From positions 22,965 to 86,964 of the forward strand of contig NZ_BAGX02000013.1 in NCBI RefSeq assembly GCF_000320505.1: a DNA stretch of 64,000 nucleotides. The letters are read 5' to 3'. Each line of letters opens with the position of its first letter. Position 1 is the first letter of the stretch. Positions 27,922 to 37,620 of the stretch are shown piece after piece. The notes under the pieces are model-generated. The model was not told the DNA's origin and did no database searches. It saw only the letters and a list, made by a program, of their open reading frames with translations. Made by a program: the position numbers and the translations under genes. This DNA comes from Methanobrevibacter boviskoreani JH1. Lineage in GTDB: Archaea > Methanobacteriota > Methanobacteria > Methanobacteriales > Methanobacteriaceae.

Positions 27922-28944
27922 TTAATTGTTTCTTATTCTTATAACATGAATTAAATCAGTCATCATTGCTGATGCGGTCTCTACAGAACCTGCACCAATA
28001 CCCATTACAGTAACCTCTCCAGATAAATCTGTTTTAAGTGTAGCCATATTCAATGTTCCATTGATATCATAGGGACTACCTTTCTTAACAAGTCTTGGAG
28101 AAACTTCAAGATTATCAGGGGATACCTCGGCAATAAGTTTAATCAAATATCCCTGTTTATCTGCAAGTGAAATAGCTTCAGATGTTATATCTGAAATACC
28201 TTTAACCTTAACATCCTCATATTTTGCAGGAATTCCAAGTACAGAGTTTGCAAGAATAACAGTTTTACAAGCAGCATCAATACCCTCCACATCCTGTGTA
28301 GGATTAGTTTCAGCAATTCCTAACTCCTGTGATTCTTTTAAGGTATCTTCATATGAAGTACCCTCTGAGGTCATTCTTGAAAGAATATAATTGGTGGTAC
28401 CATTTAAAATACCTATAATTGATTCAATTTTATTTGCAGGTAAGGTTTCCTGAGCTAGGTTAATAATAGGCATTGTTCCACCTACACTAGCCTCAAACTT
28501 AAATATGCAATCATTTTCATTAGATGCATCTAATAATTCCTGATAGTTTAAAGCAAGATGTCCCTTATTGGATGTTACCACATCCTTACCATCACCAAAT
28601 GCTTTTAAAGTTAATGATCTTGCAGGTTCACCATCTTTAATGTTTGTAGGAGTTGCTTCCATAAGTACATCATAGTCACATGCATCCAATACATCTAGAC
28701 CAGAAATATTACTACCATATTCAGGATAATCACTTAATTTTCCTGTTTCATTTTTAACCTTGATTAATTCATCCTCATTTAATCCGTCTTCACAGATAGC
28801 TGAGCTTGATGAATCAGCAACTGATACAATTTTTAAATTTACATTATAAATATCCTTGATTGTTTCTTTCTTTAATGAGACGACTTTTGCTACTCCCTGA
28901 CCAACAGCACCAAATCCCATTATACATAATTTCAAATCTTTCAT
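27922..28944 (-). CDS. hom: homoserine dehydrogenase
   Basis: The product reduces aspartate semialdehyde to homoserine for threonine and methionine synthesis. The N-terminal Rossmann motif [12 protein letters not shown] (about 10-21) binds NAD(P). The catalytic domain carries SNKGHLAL, the [10 protein letters not shown] segment, [11 protein letters not shown] and EGIDAACK with the catalytic Lys. At 340 residues it lacks the C-terminal ACT regulatory domain found in many bacterial enzymes; a separate ACT protein is encoded 15 bp upstream. A GAGGGT site precedes the start. It leads into the candidate homoserine kinase, and metX and metY nearby use the same product. Confidence 0.93.
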   Translation of the reverse strand: MKDLKLCIMGFGAVGQGVAKVVSLKKETIKDIYNVNLKIVSVADSSSSAICEDGLNEDELIKVKNETGKLSDYPEYGSNISGLDVLDACDYDVLMEATPTNIKDGEPARSLTLKAFGDGKDVVTSNKGHLALNYQELLDASNENDCIFKFEASVGGTMPIINLAQETLPANKIESIIGILNGTTNYILSRMTSEGTSYEDTLKESQELGIAETNPTQDVEGIDAACKTVILANSVLGIPAKYEDVKVKGISDITSEAISLADKQGYLIKLIAEVSPDNLEVSPRLVKKGSPYDINGTLNMATLKTDLSGEVTVMGIGAGSVETASAMMTDLIHVIRIRNN

Positions 28945-28959
28945 AAAATACCCTCATTA

Positions 28960-29445
28960 TTATACTTCATTAATAACTAAAAGGTCTTTGGATGCAGCAA
29001 TTTCGTTAATTCTATTTAGTACTTTTTGTTTTAATCCTAAAGCCATTTCAACAGTTATTAATGCAGATGATTTTTCTTCATTATTAAATTCAATGTCTAA
29101 AGCTGTTACAGTAACATTTTCCAATTCATTTAATTTGTCTACCGTATCTCTAGCATCTGTATCAATAATGTGTCCTATAAGTATAGTACTATATTTTACT
29201 TTTAAAATTGTACTATCTACTTTAAGAATGGTTATTCCTTCAGATTCTAATTTTTCAATAAGCTTTTCAAGATTTTCTCTTTCTCCTTCCACTGTTATCT
29301 GAACTGGTATTTTACCATTTTCTTGTTTAAAAGTTCTATCATGAATAACAGTAACAAGATTAGCACCTAAATCTTTAAACGGTTTAAGTGAGGTGACTAA
29401 TTGTCCAGGAGTGTCTGATAGTTCAAGTACTAAATCCATTTTCAT
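28960..29445 (-). CDS. ACT-domain protein, probable regulator of homoserine dehydrogenase
   Basis: This 161-residue protein starts with an ACT domain (about 1-75: LVLELSDTPGQLVTSLKPFKD-type beta-alpha-beta start), followed by a second half resembling a divergent ACT fold (about 80-155). Such domains bind amino acids. It lies 10 bp after gatC and 15 bp before hom, so it most likely acts as a separate feedback-sensing subunit for homoserine dehydrogenase. That is inference from position. The AAGGCGAT site supports the ATG at 29445 over the ATG two codons later. Confidence 0.8.
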   Translation of the reverse strand: MKMDLVLELSDTPGQLVTSLKPFKDLGANLVTVIHDRTFKQENGKIPVQITVEGERENLEKLIEKLESEGITILKVDSTILKVKYSTILIGHIIDTDARDTVDKLNELENVTVTALDIEFNNEEKSSALITVEMALGLKQKVLNRINEIAASKDLLVINEV

Positions 29446-29455
29446 ACTATCGCCT

Positions 29456-29671
29456 TTATTGTGTCCATTTTGCTTTTTTAACTACTAAACCGCCTTTTTT
29501 ATCAATTTTAGCATTCCTTAAGATTTTGCTTGGATCTTTTTTAACAGCCTCATCTTTACGAGTAAGATTTAAGTTGTCTGTAATATAATATGTTTCTTCT
29601 AAATCAGGAATACTATCTAAGGTTTTTGAAAATTCATTAAGAATTTTTTCTGCATCTTCTTTAATTTCCAT
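29456..29671 (-). CDS. gatC: aspartyl/glutamyl-tRNA amidotransferase subunit C
   Basis: This 71-residue protein matches archaeal GatC, the small subunit that stabilises the GatCAB amidotransferase making Asn-tRNA(Asn) from misacylated Asp-tRNA. The pattern of an N-terminal helix (EDAEKILNEFSKTLDSIP), then LEETYYITD, and a basic C-terminus (GGLVVKKAKW) is characteristic. A good AAAGGAGACT site sets the start. It is placed between asparagine synthetase and the hom genes, an order I recall also from Methanothermobacter. gatA and gatB are elsewhere. Confidence 0.8.
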   Translation of the reverse strand: MEIKEDAEKILNEFSKTLDSIPDLEETYYITDNLNLTRKDEAVKKDPSKILRNAKIDKKGGLVVKKAKWTQ

Positions 29672-29852
29672 TATTAGTCTCCTTTAATAATTAAATAAAA
29701 AAATTATAATTATAAATAAATTATATATTATGTTTTAGTGTTTATATTTTTATATTAATAAACTTATAGATTTTAATACAAAATTAAATAAAAAAAAGAT
29801 AATAAAATAAAATATTTTAGAATTTAATAAAAAAGTAAAAAAAATAGTTTGA

Positions 29853-31403
29853 TTAGATATTTTCCTTTAGATTATTAAAGTACTTATTAATATTCTGGTT
29901 TTTAAATATTTTTTTTCTTAAGATCTTATCAATTCCAGAACCGTACTGTGCTGCTTTTTTATTTCTATAAGCAATAAATTCGGGGATGCCTTTATCAATA
30001 GCTAAATCCCTTAATATGTTCTTTCGAACATTGTCATCTCCACCAGATATCTTATATTTAGCAGGTATATCCAATGTCCATTTAACAAGGTTTTCTGACA
30101 AATAAGGTACCCTAAGCTCTACAGTATTAGCCATTGCTGCAGCATCATCACGTTCTAAGTTAACACTATGGATTTTAGAAACGTCATGTCTTAGTTCATG
30201 TTCTACAGCTCTAAAACGTTTATAAATCAAACCGTCATCATCGACATAACCCTCATTATAAGTATTTAAATATCGCTTATAACCTGCAAATAACTCATCG
30301 GCACCTTGACCTGATATTGCAACTTTAATTCCATCCTCATGTATCATTCTACATGCAATATACATGGTCATTCCAACACCAAGCTTCATCATACTCGGCT
30401 CTTCAATTGCAAGTAAAGCATCATCTAGACAATCTCTAACAAGTTCTTCATTGACAATTGCTTCTCTAAGAGGCAAATCTAATCTTTCAGCCAACATTCT
30501 GGAATATTTTAAATCCTGTGAATCCTCATTACCAACGGAATATAAGCTCAAACTTTGACCTTCCTCCAGATTTTCATAAATATAGTATACAAGTAATGTG
30601 CTATCTACACCGCCTGAAAAGATTACAGCAATATCATCAATATTTGCGATTCTATCCTTAATAGATTTTGTAATTAGATTATCCAATTCTTTTTTATAAG
30701 TTTCATATTTATGATTCTTATGAGATTCATAATTATATAGGAAGTACTTTGGTGGAATTTCCTCAAAATTATATAAAATATATCCCGGTTTTAAACAGTT
30801 TATATCCTCAATTCCTATTTTCCACAATGCTTTTCTTTCAGACGCATATCCCTTAAGCTCATTGTGTTGTCCATAATAAATTGGTTTAACCCCTACTTTA
30901 TCCCTTGCAACCGCAAGATTTTCACCGTCATAAACAGAGTAAACATAATCCCCATCTATAATCATATTAGTACGGGTTACGGCATTTAACAGATTATGAT
31001 CCTTTTTATAATAATAATCAAGTAGAATAATTAACAGTTCACTATCACTTTTAGGTGGTTCATCGTTGTATAAATTAGACTTTAAAAAATCTAAGACTTC
31101 TTTATAATTATAGATTTCACCATTAAAAGACAAGACAAGATTATCCCTTCTTTTAGGTTGTAAATTAAGAGTATTATCCTCCTTATAAAAATTAGTAATT
31201 GATAATAAATTATGTCCAAAACCTACATCATATGAACTATTATCGCTAAAAGAATCTAAATCAATGTTATCATTAAAAACAGTATGTTCATCATTTTCTA
31301 AATACACTCCATGTGCATCTAAACCTCTTCTTTCAATAGTTTTCATCATTGAAATTAAATCGTTTCCCCTAAAATTTCCAATTAATCCTACAATTCCACA
31401 CAT
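29853..31403 (-). CDS. asnB: asparagine synthase (glutamine-hydrolysing)
   Basis: The product makes asparagine from aspartate, glutamine and ATP. The mature N-terminal nucleophile Cys2 is in MCGIVGL. The glutaminase domain (about 1-200) has the LSFNGEIYNY motif. The synthetase domain has the PP-loop SGGVDS near 261-266, then SGQGADELFAGY and RVPYL. The 516 residues are within range for class II enzymes. No ribosome site is present. A TTTTATAAAA box about 26 bp before the ATG suggests a leaderless start. It probably begins the operon with gatC, ACT and hom, although a 180-bp gap precedes gatC. Confidence 0.92.
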   Translation of the reverse strand: MCGIVGLIGNFRGNDLISMMKTIERRGLDAHGVYLENDEHTVFNDNIDLDSFSDNSSYDVGFGHNLLSITNFYKEDNTLNLQPKRRDNLVLSFNGEIYNYKEVLDFLKSNLYNDEPPKSDSELLIILLDYYYKKDHNLLNAVTRTNMIIDGDYVYSVYDGENLAVARDKVGVKPIYYGQHNELKGYASERKALWKIGIEDINCLKPGYILYNFEEIPPKYFLYNYESHKNHKYETYKKELDNLITKSIKDRIANIDDIAVIFSGGVDSTLLVYYIYENLEEGQSLSLYSVGNEDSQDLKYSRMLAERLDLPLREAIVNEELVRDCLDDALLAIEEPSMMKLGVGMTMYIACRMIHEDGIKVAISGQGADELFAGYKRYLNTYNEGYVDDDGLIYKRFRAVEHELRHDVSKIHSVNLERDDAAAMANTVELRVPYLSENLVKWTLDIPAKYKISGGDDNVRKNILRDLAIDKGIPEFIAYRNKKAAQYGSGIDKILRKKIFKNQNINKYFNNLKENI

Positions 31404-31955
31404 GCTATCAAATTCAAGAGTTTTTTTATAAAATAATTAATTAAAAAATTGATATATAAGCTATTTCTTTTAATAATTAGGATTTAAGAATTATATTTAT
31501 TCAAATACCCCATTAAAGAAAAAATAAGTTTTATTCATTTAATTAAACCATGAAAAATCATGTTTAAAATATGTATTTAATTACTCTCCCACTTATATTA
31601 ATTAACATATTAAAAATATTATGTTAATTATCATATTTAAATTTAAATGATTTTATAAAATATTTTTAAGAAATAACAATAATTTTCAAAAAAAGGCTAC
31701 ATATCTACATAATTGTCTCATTATAAAAGTAAAATAAACTTTAATAAATCAAGTTTAAAGAGTTATAAAAGAAATACTGATTTTTTATAGATTTTATCGT
31801 TATATTTAAATCCATGAATAAAATTAGCTAAAGTTACTCTTAATAAAAATACAAGTAAAATTATCTAATTAATATTTGAAAATTAGAAATGATTTAAATT
31901 TATATAATATTATTTTAATAAATCATTAATGTATCAATTATATTAAGGTGATAAA
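31404..31955. promoter_or_regulatory. divergent asnB / metY promoter region with an 11-bp palindrome
   Basis: No gene lies here. A perfect 11-bp inverted repeat (31599-31609 with 31620-31630, TAATTAACATA arms, 10-bp centre) sits between the two divergent genes and could be an operator. TATA-like boxes are near 31425-31435 for asnB (minus strand) and 31895-31905 for metY (plus strand). Confidence 0.35.
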
Positions 31956-33245
31956 TTGGATAAAAATAAAAAATATGGTGAACGTACATTAGAAGTTCAT
32001 GCAGGTCAGGAAGAGGCAGATCCTGCAACTGGTTCAAGGGCATTACCTATTTATCAGACTACTTCATATATGTTTGAAAGTACAGAATATGCTGCTAAAT
32101 TATTTGCCCTTAAAGAAGAGGGACATATTTATACAAGGTTATCAAATCCTACAAATTCAGCATTTGAGGAACGTGTTAATGCAATTGAAGGGGGAGTAGG
32201 TGCATTATCTCAATCCTCAGGTTTATCAGCAATATTTTTATCAATTTTTAATATTGCAAAATGTGGGGATGAGATTGTATCTGCAGATAATCTGTATGGT
32301 GGAACATTTATACTCTTTAAAAAAACACTAGCAAAAATGGGCATTAAAGTTAATTTTGTAGATTCCCAGAATCTTGAAGAATATGTGGCTGCGATAAACG
32401 ATAAAACTAAAGCTATTTACTGTGAATCAATTGGAAATCCTAAATTAGATGTTCCTGATTTTGATAAATTAGCAGAAATTGCACATTCCCATGGCATACC
32501 ACTAATTGTTGATAACACTTCAGCAATTACAATGGTTAAACCAATTGAACATGGTGCAGACATTGTAGTAGAATCCGCCACTAAATTTATAGGCGGTCAT
32601 GGTTCAAGTATGGGTGGTGTGATTGTAGATAGTGGTAACTTTGACTGGACAAACGGTAAATTCCCGGAATTTACAGAGCCTGATGAAAGTTATAATGGAA
32701 TTGTTTATAGTGAGGAATTTGGAAACAAAGCATACATTACAAAGGCACGTGTTCAAATGATGAGGGATCTTGGAACCTGTATTAGTCCATTTAACTCATT
32801 TTTATTTATGCAAAGTCTGGAAACCTTGTCCCTAAGGGTCAACCAACATTGTGCAAATGCATTAGAGGTTGCTAAATTCTTAGAAAAACATCCTGCAGTT
32901 GCTTGGGTAAATTATCCTGGACTTGAATCCTGCCCAACACATAAAAATGCAAAAAAATACTTAAATGGTAAGTATGGAGGCATTATAGGATTTGGTATCA
33001 AGGGTGGTCTTGAAGAAGGTAGAAAATTCATTGAAAATGTGGATTTAGCAAGTCATCTTGCAAACATTGCAGATACTAAAACATTGGTTGTACATCCGGC
33101 AACTACCACACACTCAAACCTATCACCTGAGGAACAGCTTGCAAGTGGTGTAACACCTGATTTTATAAGGTTATCCGTAGGTATTGAAAATGTGGAAGAT
33201 ATTATAGCCGACCTTGATCAAGCATTAAATAAGGCAGTAGAATAA
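31956..33245 (+). CDS. metY: O-acetylhomoserine sulfhydrylase (PLP enzyme)
   Basis: The product makes homocysteine from O-acetylhomoserine and sulfide in the cytosol. The protein is a Cys/Met-metabolism PLP enzyme: TTSYMFES near 32, [10 protein letters not shown], the cofactor-binding VDNTSA, and [17 protein letters not shown] with the PLP lysine. The C-terminus has [12 protein letters not shown] and [13 protein letters not shown]. The 429 residues match MetY rather than the shorter cystathionine synthases. The start codon is TTG, well supported by AAGGTGAT four bases upstream. The substrate-making enzyme metX is encoded 1 kb downstream on the same strand. Confidence 0.93.
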   Translation: MDKNKKYGERTLEVHAGQEEADPATGSRALPIYQTTSYMFESTEYAAKLFALKEEGHIYTRLSNPTNSAFEERVNAIEGGVGALSQSSGLSAIFLSIFNIAKCGDEIVSADNLYGGTFILFKKTLAKMGIKVNFVDSQNLEEYVAAINDKTKAIYCESIGNPKLDVPDFDKLAEIAHSHGIPLIVDNTSAITMVKPIEHGADIVVESATKFIGGHGSSMGGVIVDSGNFDWTNGKFPEFTEPDESYNGIVYSEEFGNKAYITKARVQMMRDLGTCISPFNSFLFMQSLETLSLRVNQHCANALEVAKFLEKHPAVAWVNYPGLESCPTHKNAKKYLNGKYGGIIGFGIKGGLEEGRKFIENVDLASHLANIADTKTLVVHPATTTHSNLSPEEQLASGVTPDFIRLSVGIENVEDIIADLDQALNKAVE

Positions 33246-33527
33246 ATCTACTGTTTTTATAACTTTTTTTCATACAAAACTAATTTAAAATAAGTTTACT
33301 ATTCTATAGTTAATTCATAAGATAACTAAAATAAACCAACTATTTCTTTAATCCATTAAAATAATCTAGAATGTATATTCTGATTGTCTACAATATATTT
33401 AAAATAAGCTGATGACTTTGAATTTTATTTATTAAATCTCATTAAAAACTAAATTTATTCCATAAGAGGGATAGTTTAAAAAAAATAGCATTTTTACATA
33501 AAGGGTTTAATAATTAATTTAAAATAA

Positions 33528-33986
33528 TTAAAATTTAAATAAACCCATATTAAACAAGAAATAGAAATATGTTATGTCCATAACTAGAAATAGTACAGAC
33601 ATTATTATCTGATTAATACCAGCTTTTTTAGCCTCAACATCTCCTTTTCTTGTAAAATTATATATTCCATAAACAAGACCTATTATTGGTATGAAAACTG
33701 AGAATATATATCCAAAAGTTATTGAGTTTTCATGTTCGGATTTAGGTATAACTTCCAAATAGTTATAAGTTACATTTTTCTCCTTTTTTTGAAATTCAAA
33801 TCCACATTTAGGACAGAATCCATAACTTAAATTTGTTATAACATTATGACATTGAGGACATCGAATAGATTTTAATTGTACCCTGTGATAATATGGTACA
33901 TCATCCCTAAAAGTATACCCACATTTAATGCAAGATTTAGCTTCATCTTTATTTTCACTATGACACTGAGGACAAATCTTCACCAT
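33528..33986 (-). CDS. double zinc-ribbon membrane protein
   Basis: This 152-residue protein has two zinc ribbons, CPQC-x-CIKC at about 5-22 and CPQC-x-CPKC near 43-62, followed by a linker and two transmembrane helices (about 90-110 and 125-148) near the C-terminus. Such zinc-ribbon plus membrane proteins are common in methanogens and have no defined function. A strong AAGGAGGC site precedes the ATG. It is convergent with metY and apparently monocistronic. Confidence 0.75.
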   Translation of the reverse strand: MVKICPQCHSENKDEAKSCIKCGYTFRDDVPYYHRVQLKSIRCPQCHNVITNLSYGFCPKCGFEFQKKEKNVTYNYLEVIPKSEHENSITFGYIFSVFIPIIGLVYGIYNFTRKGDVEAKKAGINQIIMSVLFLVMDITYFYFLFNMGLFKF

Positions 33987-34221
33987 TCAAGCCTCCTTTA
34001 ATTTAGATAAATATTTAATATTCTCATATAAAATTATTTCTTTTATATTATATACACCTATAACACTTTTTTATTATATGAAATAATATTTAAATTATAT
34101 TATAACAATAGTTATTTATATTATATAATTTATATTTATATATATTAATTAAATAAGATAGAAAATATATAATATTAATAATTAATCAATTTAAAAAAAA
34201 AGAATTACATTAGGGATGAAA

Positions 34222-35694
34222 ATGGAAAAAAAATCTATTGGTCTTGTAGAAACACAATATTATACAATTCATGATGAATTGAAACTCAAGTCAGGCCAAA
34301 GCCTAAAAGATGTTACAATAGCATATGAAACATATGGAGAACTAAATAAAGAAAAAAATAATGCTATTTTAGTTTGCCATGCTTTAAGTGGAGATGCACA
34401 TGCAGCAGGATGGCATGAAGGTGATAAAAAACCGGGATGGTGGGAAATATTAATAGGACCAGGTAAAGCTTTAGATACCAATAAATATTTCGTAATAGCA
34501 TCTAATGTTTTAGGAGGATGTTCTGGAACAACAGGTCCCGCATCAATCAACCCTGAAACCGGTAAAGAGTATGGTCTTAATTTTCCATTTATTACAATCT
34601 CAGATATGGTTCATGCCGAGAAGAAATTAATTGATTCATTAGGAATTAAACAATTACTCTGTGTAATCGGGGGATCTATGGGAGGAATGCAGGTTCTCCA
34701 ATGGGCTGTAGATTATCCTGATTTTGTTAAAAAAATAATTGCTATTGCAACTACAGCAAGAACCTCACCTCAGCAAATTGCATTTAATGAGGTTGCAAGA
34801 CAATCAATAGTAAAGGATCCTAATTGGAATAACGGAAACTATTATGATAGTAAAGCTCCGGAGGCAGGCTTATCAGTAGCACGTATGATTGCACATATCA
34901 CATATTTATCTGAGGAGTCAATGTACGAGAAATTTGGAAGGGACTTACAGGATAAAAATGAATTAAGTTATAACTTTGATTCAGATCCTGATTTCCAGGT
35001 TGAAAGCTATCTCCATCATCAGGGTGCTACCTTTGTTAAAAGATTCGACGCAAATAGTTATTTATATGTAACCAAAGCTATTGATTACTTTGACTTATCT
35101 TACAAAGGATCACTAATAGATGGACTTAAAAACATTAAAGCTAAAACCCAATTAATTTCAATAGATTCCGATTGGTTATATCCTACAGAACAAATCAATG
35201 ATATTTTAACTGCACTTCAAGCAAACAATGTTGAGGTTAACTTTAGTGAGATAAAATCCACGAAAGGTCATGATGCATTCTTTATTGAATCAGGTCAATT
35301 GAATTATATTGTAAGCCAATTCTTATCAGAGAATGTTGTAGAGGATCTTATGGAAAAAGATATTGCAACTATTCAAAGTGACGCAAGTCTTAAAGATGCT
35401 GCTACAATCATGTTAAAAGATGATTCAACACATATACCTGTTTTAGAAGGAGATAAATTAGTTGGTATAATTACATCTTGGGATTTATCAAAATCTATTG
35501 CGATAAACTGCGATAGTCTTAAGCAGGTAATGACAAAGGATGTTTTATATTGTAAATCATCAGATTCTATTGCAGATGTAGCATTTAAAATGAAAGAACA
35601 TAACATATCCTGTTTACCAGTAATTAATGATGATTTTAAAGTTGAAGGTTTAATTAGTACAGATCAGATAAGTCATTTAGTAAGTAATCTTTAA
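34222..35694 (+). CDS. metX: homoserine O-acetyltransferase with C-terminal CBS pair
   Basis: The product transfers acetyl from acetyl-CoA to homoserine, feeding MetY. The alpha/beta-hydrolase domain (about 1-370) has the nucleophile Ser in GGSMGGMQ (154 counted from the ATG at 34216), Asp in SIDSDWLYP and His in KGHDAFF. The last 115 residues form two CBS motifs ([21 protein letters not shown]... and [17 protein letters not shown]...), a nucleotide- or SAM-type sensor, so allosteric control is likely. Two in-frame ATGs exist. The first (34216) lies inside a GGGATGA ribosome-like site, so 34222 is preferred. Confidence 0.92.
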   Translation: MEKKSIGLVETQYYTIHDELKLKSGQSLKDVTIAYETYGELNKEKNNAILVCHALSGDAHAAGWHEGDKKPGWWEILIGPGKALDTNKYFVIASNVLGGCSGTTGPASINPETGKEYGLNFPFITISDMVHAEKKLIDSLGIKQLLCVIGGSMGGMQVLQWAVDYPDFVKKIIAIATTARTSPQQIAFNEVARQSIVKDPNWNNGNYYDSKAPEAGLSVARMIAHITYLSEESMYEKFGRDLQDKNELSYNFDSDPDFQVESYLHHQGATFVKRFDANSYLYVTKAIDYFDLSYKGSLIDGLKNIKAKTQLISIDSDWLYPTEQINDILTALQANNVEVNFSEIKSTKGHDAFFIESGQLNYIVSQFLSENVVEDLMEKDIATIQSDASLKDAATIMLKDDSTHIPVLEGDKLVGIITSWDLSKSIAINCDSLKQVMTKDVLYCKSSDSIADVAFKMKEHNISCLPVINDDFKVEGLISTDQISHLVSNL

Positions 35695-36012
35695 ACCTTA
35701 TTTTCCTAAATTTTTCTTTTTTTATGTTCATTTTTTATTAAATATCTTTGAATTTAAAAATATAAGATATCTAGTTCTTTTCAATGTTTAAGACTATTTA
35801 TATTTATTGTTATTTAAAAATAAAAATACTATTTCTAGAAATATATCTAAAAAAAAATTAAATAAAGACTTGTTAATTATTTCTATAATTAAGAATGATC
35901 CAATATTCTTAAAATATGAAAAATCAAAATTCATCTATAAATTTTAACAATAGTTATATAAATTGTTTAAAAAAAAGATATTAATATTTAATTAAAAATA
36001 TTAATGAAAATT
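35695..36012. other. gap between convergent metX and RNase III genes
   Basis: T-rich tracts right after the metX stop (about 35700-35740) look like its terminator. Nothing else is visible. Confidence 0.4.
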
Positions 36013-36681
36013 TTAATTTAAATTTAATCTTTCAATAGCCTGTTGAGCAGCAAGTTGCTCTGCTTCTTTTTTATTTTTACCTTTACCTTGTCCACAAGGT
36101 TTACCATCAACAAGAATTCTTATAATAAATGTTTTATCATGAGGAACTCCATATTCTTTAACTGTTTCATAGTTGACTTCAACCTCTTCAGAGTCACCGT
36201 ACTCCTTAATAATAGATTTATAATCATAAAAGAATATTTTATTCTCATCAATATAATGATAAATATTATTTTCCAGATATTCCCTTGCTTTATCAATTCC
36301 TTGATCTATATAGATAGCACCTAAAAAGGATTCAAAGATATCTGCAGAAATAGATAAAACTTCATTTTGAGTTATGTTGTGTTCTTCTACATTGATTTTT
36401 ATGTGTTTATCTAATCCTAATTGTTTAGAATAATAAATTAATGCAGATTGACAAACATAATTTGCCATAATTTTGGTTAAATTACCTTCCTCAAGTAAAG
36501 GATATTTATTAAAAATATAGTCAGAAACAAGCATATTTAATACAGAATCACCTAAAAACTCCAAACGTTCATAATCATGGTCTAAACCATGAGTAGTAGA
36601 ATAGGACCCATGTATAAAAGCTACTTTAAATATTTCTATATTATTTGGAACAATATCAAATTTTTCTAACAATTCTTCCAT
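36013..36681 (-). CDS. rnc: ribonuclease III, bacterial type
   Basis: This double-strand-specific endoribonuclease has 222 residues. The catalytic domain carries the signature ERLEFLGDSVL near 41-51 and a second acidic motif ADIFESFLGAIYID near 111-124. A double-stranded RNA-binding domain (about 150-220) ends in GKGKNKKEAEQLAAQQAIERL. RNase III is absent from most archaea, so this gene was probably acquired from bacteria, although base composition matches the surroundings. A GTGAT site precedes the ATG. Substrates are unknown; no rRNA or cas genes are adjacent. Confidence 0.93.
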   Translation of the reverse strand: MEELLEKFDIVPNNIEIFKVAFIHGSYSTTHGLDHDYERLEFLGDSVLNMLVSDYIFNKYPLLEEGNLTKIMANYVCQSALIYYSKQLGLDKHIKINVEEHNITQNEVLSISADIFESFLGAIYIDQGIDKAREYLENNIYHYIDENKIFFYDYKSIIKEYGDSEEVEVNYETVKEYGVPHDKTFIIRILVDGKPCGQGKGKNKKEAEQLAAQQAIERLNLN

Positions 36682-36859
36682 TTAATCACTTATATATTTG
36701 TTAGAATTAGATTAATTAAGTTTCCTTAATTAAGAAAGTTAATTAATATAATTCATTTATAAATTAGTTAATAATTATATTTAATATTAACTATTATCCT
36801 TTAAAATCCTATTAAGGAAATTCTAAAAAAATATAAAATTTTTAATATATTTATTCATG

Positions 36860-37010
36860 AAACACTTATAAATTACTTTTCACATGCTCTTGGAAAATTG
36901 GGATATTATATATTAACCAACCTATTATTGCGATTGGTAATTCTCATGTTTTTTCAAGATGAGAATTAATAATTTTTGTAAAAATTCATTTACATTAATT
37001 ATTTTTTTAT
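36860..37010 (+). ncRNA. candidate small RNA or structured leader upstream of the 37071 gene
   Basis: A TATA box (TTATAAAT, 36867-36874) predicts a start near 36895. The following 75 bases contain two hairpins. One has TTAACCAA with TTGGTAA arms (about 36913-36939). The other is a perfect 10-bp stem, 36938-36947 with 36959-36968. A T7 run lies near 37003-37009. It could be a free RNA or the long leader of the next gene, whose ATG is at 37071. Confidence 0.3.
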
Positions 37011-37070
37011 TAAATAATTAAATCTTTAATTATTTAATATATTTTTAAAAATCAAGGTAAAGGATAAATT

Positions 37071-37532
37071 ATGTTATTAAATTGGTCTAGGGAACTTAGA
37101 AATATAGATCCTTCTATAGATTTCAGAGCAACAGGCGGATGGCTTAAAAACGTTACCGGATTAGATAAAACTGTTACTAATGGTTATTCAATTGAAGGTA
37201 ATTTTGTAAAAGCAGGTGACTACTCTGAAGAAATAGAGAATGGCTTATATTTAGACTGTAATAAAGAAGGTAAAAAATCTAAGCCTAAATCAGATTATAG
37301 ATTAATTAGAGTTCAGAATGGAACCTTATCCTTAATAGATGTAGTATACGACGGCCGTAAAAATTGGGCTGTTGATTTATGGGACAGTATTGCTGAAGAA
37401 TTAAATGAGAATTATGTTGAAGATGAGTCTGATTATATTATCTCTATGATTTTAAATAAAACTGGTAAAAATTTACAATTACTTGAAGAGGTTAATAGAA
37501 AATTAGAATCAAAAATTAAAGAATTTCAATAA
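37071..37532 (+). CDS. hypothetical protein adjacent to the putative replication origin
   Basis: I do not recognise this 153-residue soluble protein. It has no signal peptide, membrane helix or metal motif. The N-terminal half is beta-rich (SIDFRATGGWLKNVTGL...), with a central Lys-rich loop. The C-terminal part (about 105-153) is helical with a coiled-coil-like end (LLEEVNRKLESKIKEF). The start is supported by AAGGTAAAGGA just upstream. It lies directly left of the four origin-box repeats and is transcribed towards them, so a role in replication is possible but rests only on position. Confidence 0.6.
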   Translation: MLLNWSRELRNIDPSIDFRATGGWLKNVTGLDKTVTNGYSIEGNFVKAGDYSEEIENGLYLDCNKEGKKSKPKSDYRLIRVQNGTLSLIDVVYDGRKNWAVDLWDSIAEELNENYVEDESDYIISMILNKTGKNLQLLEEVNRKLESKIKEFQ

Positions 37533-37562
37533 ATATTCTCTTGACGAGATTGTAGTTTATGA

Positions 37563-37588
37563 TTATCAGAATAATTTATCAGAATAAT
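37563..37588. repeat. tandem 13-mer, two copies, next to the origin boxes
   Basis: TTATCAGAATAAT occurs twice in direct succession at 37563-37575 and 37576-37588, about 50 bp left of the first origin-box unit. Confidence 0.6.
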
Positions 37589-37620
37589 TTAAAATTAAGT
37601 TTAATATAAAATAAAGTTTA

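Noticed and set aside
36013..36681. RNase III as part of a type II CRISPR or toxin system
   Set aside because: No cas9, tracrRNA-like repeat or toxin gene lies nearby; context is ordinary chromosome.
36860..36970. A tRNA gene in the structured region before 37071
   Set aside because: There is no cloverleaf, T-loop or acceptor pairing; the stems are simple hairpins in AT-rich sequence.
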